Origin: Desulfovibrio sp.
GTDB taxonomy: Bacteria > Desulfobacterota > Desulfovibrionia > Desulfovibrionales > Desulfovibrionaceae
Length of the DNA stretch: 10,386 nucleotides
Assembly: GCA_020217165.1 (NCBI GenBank)
Contig: JAIWOE010000135.1
Span: forward strand, 1-10,386
Direction: 5' to 3'
A program made the translations under genes and the position numbers. Each line of letters begins with the position of its first letter. The first letter of the stretch is position 1. The notes under the pieces were generated by a model, which saw nothing but the letters and a program-made list of their open reading frames with translations, ran no database searches and was not told the origin of the DNA. Positions 7,262 through 10,386 of this stretch are shown in pieces.

Positions 7262-7463
7262 GCGACATTCAGGGGACTGTGGTGTCAGACAAGAAGTGGA
7301 CTATACAGTGCTGTCGCCACAAGGGCAGGCACTACGTCATGAGCCACAATCTTGTATCGCAACCGGACCCGGAAAGCAAGTGGGGGGGCGGGGATTTCGG
7401 CCCGATCCTGAGCGAACCAGGAAAATTCTCCTGTAGAGGCCGTGGGTTACTGGGCTGCGCCCC

Positions 7464-7994
7464 TTATTCTTTGCCGTCCCCGTCCTTGTCCGTGGCTGGC
7501 TTGAGCACATCCTGGAACAAGGTTTCGATCTCTTCCCGGATGTGGTCCTGCTCCTGCTGCATGGCGTAGGAGAGCTCCATGGTCAGCAGCCCCATGGCCT
7601 GTTCCAACAGCCGACGTTCTCCAAAAGAGAGTTCCTTGTCCCGGCCAATAAGCAGTAATTCCTTGAGAACATAGGCCACGTCCCCAAGGTTTCCGCTTTT
7701 GAGCTTTTCGGAATACTCCCGGTAGCGGCGGTTCCAGTTCTGCCCGGAATAGCCGGTAAACGTGGAACGGTCCTTCAGGGATTCGAGGATGGCCTCGCCC
7801 TCGCTGGCGGTGCATACGGGCCGAAGGCCCACGGCGCCGGCATTGCGCACGGGAACCATGAGCGTAACATTGTTGGAGAGGATGCGCACGATATAAAACT
7901 CGGCGGTGGCGCCGCCGATTTCCTTGATCTCAATGCGGTCAACTCTGCCAACACCCTGCGCAGGATAGACCACCAGTTCTTCCACTGCGAACAC
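7464..7994 (-). CDS. carD: CarD/CdnL-family RNA polymerase-binding transcription regulator
   Basis: The 176-aa protein has an N-terminal Tudor-like RNA-polymerase-interaction domain (residues 1 to about 58, with EELVVYPAQGVG near the start and NNVTLMVPVRNAGAVGLRPV at 41-60). A helical C-terminal domain follows with GYSGQNWNRRYREYSEKL (81-98), in which W87 is the likely promoter-DNA wedge residue. CarD/CdnL binds the beta subunit and stabilises open promoter complexes, often at rRNA promoters. I chose the GTG at 7994 because GAGG lies 5 nt upstream and the protein then begins MFAVEELVVYPAQGVG, like relatives. An upstream GTG at 8021 would add nine residues (MNIRRQEVN) but has no good ribosome binding site. 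The tail is acidic and charged. It lies between pth and rho. Confidence 0.93.
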   Translation of the reverse strand: MFAVEELVVYPAQGVGRVDRIEIKEIGGATAEFYIVRILSNNVTLMVPVRNAGAVGLRPVCTASEGEAILESLKDRSTFTGYSGQNWNRRYREYSEKLKSGNLGDVAYVLKELLLIGRDKELSFGERRLLEQAMGLLTMELSYAMQQEQDHIREEIETLFQDVLKPATDKDGDGKE

Positions 7995-8070
7995 GTTTAC
8001 CTCTTGCCGGCGAATATTCACTCGTTCGACACGTCGCCACGCGGGACGTCACCGGCCGTACGAGAAATCA

Positions 8071-8099
8071 ATCATACCGTAAAAAAGACGCATCGTCCA
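8071..8099 (-). promoter_or_regulatory. carD: Candidate carD promoter
   Basis: On the minus strand, TGGACG (8094-8099, 4 of 6 matches) and TATGAT (8071-8076, 5 of 6) are separated by 17 nt, about 75 nt ahead of the chosen carD start. It overlaps the T-tract of the pth terminator, so a new transcript would begin just where the previous one ends. Inferred from pattern only. Confidence 0.45.
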
Positions 8100-8124
8100 T
8101 GGTCCGGCGCGGCGTTGCGCCGGA
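8081..8124 (-). terminator. Terminator downstream of pth
   Basis: About 30 nt beyond the pth stop, the minus strand has an 8-bp stem TCCGGCGC / GCGCCGGA (8103-8124) with a 6-nt loop. Then comes a small GACG ATG CGTC stem (8087-8097) leading directly into TTTTTT (8081-8086). The second stem plus T-run has the form of an intrinsic terminator. Confidence 0.65.
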
Positions 8125-8154
8125 TAAGGATGCGGAATCGCCAGACGCCGGGGG

Positions 8155-8766
8155 TCAGGGCTCGGCAGGGCGGAAGCGATTTATTCGCTCCTGCGCGGGC
8201 TTGCGCGCGCCGGAAAGAAACTGCAGCACACCGTCGGCAGCTTCCGCCAGCACGGCGTCGAACACGGGACGCTCCTGCGGCGCAAAGCCCGTCAGCACAT
8301 ACTCCCGCGTTTCGCCGGGGGCAGGCCGGCCCACACCAAGCCGCAGGCGGTGGAAGCCGTCCCCGCCCAGGTGGCTGATGACGGATCGGATGCCGTTGTG
8401 GCCGGCGGGGCCCCCGCCGAATTTGAGCTTCATGCGGCCCAGGGGCAGATCCAGTTCATCGTGCAGGATGAGGACATCCTCGGGCAAAATGCGATAGTAC
8501 CGCGCCGTCTGCCCCACGGCTTCCCCGGAGAGATTCATGAATGCCAGTGGCTTGAGGGCAAGCCAGCGGGTGTCCGGGCCATCGAGCCGCCAAAGCTGGA
8601 GCTTGCCGGGCTTGTCCTGAAGCTGATGCACCTGCCAGTCACGGGAGGCGTCCAGGCGGCGCAGCACCTCGTCAAGCACAAGAAATCCAAAATTATGTCG
8701 GGTGCCCTCATATTGCCGGCCCGGATTGCCCAGGCCGGCCACGAGGCCGGCAAACACATCCGCCAT
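8155..8766 (-). CDS. pth: Peptidyl-tRNA hydrolase (Pth)
   Basis: The 203-aa enzyme cleaves the ester bond of peptidyl-tRNA released from stalled ribosomes and so recycles tRNA in the cytoplasm. Family signatures are complete: GLGNPGRQYEGTRHNFGF (11-28) with catalytic His24; FMNLSG with Asn78; LHDELDLPLG with Asp103; and GPAGHNGIRS (119-128) with Asn124. These correspond to E. coli His20, Asn68, Asp93 and Asn114. The length is normal. The ATG at 8766 has AGGAG 9 nt upstream. It follows rplY after 117 nt that hold a GC-rich hairpin, and a terminator lies beyond it. The rplY-pth pairing is common in bacteria. Confidence 0.97.
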   Translation of the reverse strand: MADVFAGLVAGLGNPGRQYEGTRHNFGFLVLDEVLRRLDASRDWQVHQLQDKPGKLQLWRLDGPDTRWLALKPLAFMNLSGEAVGQTARYYRILPEDVLILHDELDLPLGRMKLKFGGGPAGHNGIRSVISHLGGDGFHRLRLGVGRPAPGETREYVLTGFAPQERPVFDAVLAEAADGVLQFLSGARKPAQERINRFRPAEP

Positions 8767-8823
8767 GGCTGGAGGCTCCTGGATGGTTCTGGCAGCAGGG
8801 GGGCGGGCACAGTCCGCGAGAAA

Positions 8824-8856
8824 CCCCGGCCGCAGGCGCAGTGCCTGGGGCCGGGG
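8824..8856 (-). promoter_or_regulatory. GC-rich hairpin between rplY and pth
   Basis: An 8-bp stem CCCCGGCC / GGCCGGGG continues, after one mismatch, into CAGGC / GCCTG around a 5-nt loop. On the minus strand it is followed by TTTCTCG, a poor T-tract. It lies 27 nt past the rplY stop. It may be a partial terminator or an RNA-stability or processing element that sets rplY and pth levels. Confidence 0.5.
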
Positions 8857-8883
8857 TCCATCATGCTGCGGGGAGGGTGGCGG

Positions 8884-9471
8884 TTATTCCTTGCCGCCGG
8901 GGCCGGGGGCCGCCTTGCGGGTGGCCACCACGCTCAGCAAGGCGTAGTTCTGCTTGTACACGGCAGTCACTGATTCGGGCAGCACCACGTCCTTGACGGT
9001 CAGGGCATCGCCCACCTGCATCTTGCTCACGTCCAGATCCACATGGGAGGGGATGTCTCCGGGCAGGCAGGTGACGGTGATGGTGTTGTGGAAAGTTTCC
9101 ATCATGCCGCCGAGCTTGAGGCCCGGAGCATCGCCCACCTGGCGCAGGGGGACGTTGAGGGTGACCTTCTTGTTGAAATCCACCCCGTAGAGGTCCAGAT
9201 GCACCACCTGACGCTTGAAGGGGTGCTTCTGCACCTTCCACACCAGGGTGGGCCGACCTTCTTCACCGTCGACCACCAGGGAGAAGAGCTTGCTGGTGCC
9301 CACCTGACGGTACGCCTTTTCGAAGGCGAGGGCGTCAATGCTCAGGGCGATGTTGTCGCCAGACGCGGTGTAATAAATGGCGGGAATCTCACCAGCCACG
9401 CGCAGACGACGATTGGGGCCCTTGCCGGCAGAGTCGCGCCGAATGGCGGCGAGAGTGATTTGCTCAGCCAT
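8884..9471 (-). CDS. rplY: 50S ribosomal protein L25, long Ctc/TL5 form
   Basis: The 195-aa protein binds 5S rRNA in the large ribosomal subunit. The N-terminal L25 domain spans about residues 1-95 (with the conserved HPFKRQVVHLDLY, 83-95). It is followed by the extra beta-rich TL5/Ctc domain (about 97-185, VPLRQVGDAPGLKLGG), which is absent from the short E. coli L25. The tail is Gly/Pro/Lys-rich. The ATG at 9471 (MAEQ) was chosen over an in-frame TTG two codons earlier; AAGGAG lies 10 nt upstream of the ATG and 4 nt from the TTG, so this choice is not certain. It follows prs after only about 36 nt, with its ribosome binding site in the gap, so the two are cotranscribed. Confidence 0.96.
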   Translation of the reverse strand: MAEQITLAAIRRDSAGKGPNRRLRVAGEIPAIYYTASGDNIALSIDALAFEKAYRQVGTSKLFSLVVDGEEGRPTLVWKVQKHPFKRQVVHLDLYGVDFNKKVTLNVPLRQVGDAPGLKLGGMMETFHNTITVTCLPGDIPSHVDLDVSKMQVGDALTVKDVVLPESVTAVYKQNYALLSVVATRKAAPGPGGKE

Positions 9472-9507
9472 GATCAATGTGCTCCTTCACATGCACCGGC
9501 GGCGCGT

Positions 9508-10386
9508 TCAGACGAACAGGACGCTCACCGAGGATTCGGTATGAATATTGTGGATGGCCTTGGCCAACAGACCGGCCACGGACATGACCTCGATCTTGGG
9601 GCAGGCCTCCTTCTTTTCGCCAAGGGGAATGGTGTTGGTCACCAGAATCTTGGAGAATTTGGACTGCTGCAGCCGTTCGATGGCCGGACCGGACAACACG
9701 GGGTGCGTGGCGCAGGCAATAACATCTTCCGCGCCAGCGGCCAGCAGCACGTCGGCTGCGGCCACGATGGTGCCGGCAGTGTCGATCATGTCGTCCAACA
9801 CCACGGCGCGCTTGCCTTTCACGTCGCCGATGACGTTCATGGCCTTGGCTTTGTTGGGCTCGTCGCGGCGTTTGTCGATGATGGCCAGGCCAGCGCCCAG
9901 GCGCTTGGCGTAGGCGCGGGCGCGTTCGGTGCCGCCGGCGTCGGGGGAGACGCACACGATGTCGCCCTCCAGGCCGCGCATGTATTCCAGGAACACGGGC
10001 AGGGCGTAGAGGTTGTCCACGGGCAGGTCAAAGAATCCCTGGATCTGCCCGGCGTGCAGGTCGATGGTGATGAGGCGATGCATGCCAGCCACGGTGAGGA
10101 AATCCGACACCAGCTTGGCGCTGATGGGGGCGCGGGGCACCACCTTGCGGTCCTGCCGGGCATACCCGTAGTAGGGGACCACCGCGGTGACGCGGCCGGC
10201 GCTGGCGCGTTTGAGGGCGTCCAGAATCAGGCACAGCTGCATCAAGTGAAAATTGACCGGGGCGCACGTGGGCTGCACGACAAAGACGTCGTTGCCCCGT
10301 ACGTTGTCTTTGATCTCCACGCGGATTTCGCCGTCGCTGAAGGTCTCGGTCACCGCCGGTGTCAACCGACAGCCCAGGTGGTCGCA
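9508..10386 (-). CDS. prs: Ribose-phosphate pyrophosphokinase (PRPP synthetase), 5' end outside window
   Basis: The 292 visible residues cover all but about the first 20 of a class I PRPP synthetase (about 315 aa). It makes PRPP from ribose 5-phosphate and ATP for purine, pyrimidine, histidine and tryptophan synthesis. Motifs, counted from the first visible residue: [10 protein letters not shown] (16-25), [10 protein letters not shown] (72-81), the divalent-cation and ribose-phosphate motif [11 protein letters not shown] (109-119), [12 protein letters not shown] (145-156), and the PRPP-binding loop [12 protein letters not shown] (195-206). The frame stays open to the window edge and reads HLGCRL before TPAVTETF, as expected of the family's N-terminus, so the TTG at 10365 is not the start. 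It is the first visible gene of the prs-rplY-pth run. Confidence 0.97.
   Translation of the reverse strand, partial: CDHLGCRLTPAVTETFSDGEIRVEIKDNVRGNDVFVVQPTCAPVNFHLMQLCLILDALKRASAGRVTAVVPYYGYARQDRKVVPRAPISAKLVSDFLTVAGMHRLITIDLHAGQIQGFFDLPVDNLYALPVFLEYMRGLEGDIVCVSPDAGGTERARAYAKRLGAGLAIIDKRRDEPNKAKAMNVIGDVKGKRAVVLDDMIDTAGTIVAAADVLLAAGAEDVIACATHPVLSGPAIERLQQSKFSKILVTNTIPLGEKKEACPKIEVMSVAGLLAKAIHNIHTESSVSVLFV

Larger units (their letters stand above)
6849..7463 (-). other. 615-base gene-free region between carD and rho (rho leader/upstream region)
   Basis: No convincing gene is present. The frames that stay open are rich in Cys and lack recognisable motifs. The stretch carries a candidate rho promoter (6951-6980), a 7-bp inverted repeat CATCCTT..AAGGATG with a 10-nt loop (7176-7199) flanked by GTGC/GCAC, and a terminator-like hairpin (7247-7261). 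Just after the carD stop there is only a weak CAGGA/TCCTG stem. A long region before rho is compatible with attenuation or autoregulation of rho, as known in E. coli, but the elements here are not proven to be related. Confidence 0.45.

Noticed and set aside
7222..7569. Plus-strand 115-aa frame antisense to the carD 3' end
   Set aside because: Its second half is the complement of carD and its first half has no family features; no ribosome binding site of note.

Overview
The window looks like a chromosomal segment of a high-GC Desulfovibrio-type sulfate reducer (Desulfobacterota). The reason is the right half, where the minus-strand order prs - rplY (L25/Ctc form) - pth - carD - rho matches what I recall for Desulfovibrio. 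This is inference from gene order and protein sequence; no search was run.

Left, accessory part (1 to about 4920). Positions 1-1011 are the trailer end of a CRISPR array: 14 repeats of 35 nt, the first cut by the window edge and the last carrying a substitution, with 13 spacers of 38-44 nt. The last 8 nt of the repeat, ATTACGAC, look like a type III crRNA 5' tag, so the array reads left to right and its leader and cas core genes should lie left of the window. Downstream on the same strand are two translationally coupled ancillary genes. The first (1186-2310) is a CARF plus PD-(D/E)xK nuclease of the Card1/Can2 (DUF1887) type. The second (2307-3620) is a CARF-HEPN protein of the TIGR02710/Cas02710 family. 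Both are expected to be switched on by cyclic oligoadenylate made by a type III Cas10, which is not in the window. After them come a frameshifted IS21-type IstB remnant (minus strand, about 3730-4285), a small unrecognised ORF with a strong ribosome binding site (4291-4527), and about 400 bases of decayed-looking DNA with imperfect inverted repeats.

Boundary. A tRNA-Pro(GGG) gene with encoded CCA (4979-5055, minus) has its own promoter and terminator and separates the accessory DNA from the conserved block. The accessory DNA lies on its 3' side, as expected for a tRNA-associated island.

Right, core part (5258-10386, all minus strand). In transcription order: prs (5' end outside the window), rplY, pth, carD and rho. 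They supply PRPP, a 5S-rRNA-binding ribosomal protein, peptidyl-tRNA recycling, an RNA polymerase-binding regulator and the termination factor. pth is followed by a terminator that overlaps a plausible carD promoter. rho has a long upstream region with hairpins and a candidate promoter of its own.

The most unusual signal is inside the CRISPR spacers. At least five of 13 contain perfect inverted repeats of 7-12 bp and others contain weaker ones, while the repeat itself has almost no palindrome. Two of the spacers share a 22-nt stretch with one mismatch. This suggests spacer capture biased toward hairpin-forming (terminator-like or palindromic) sources.
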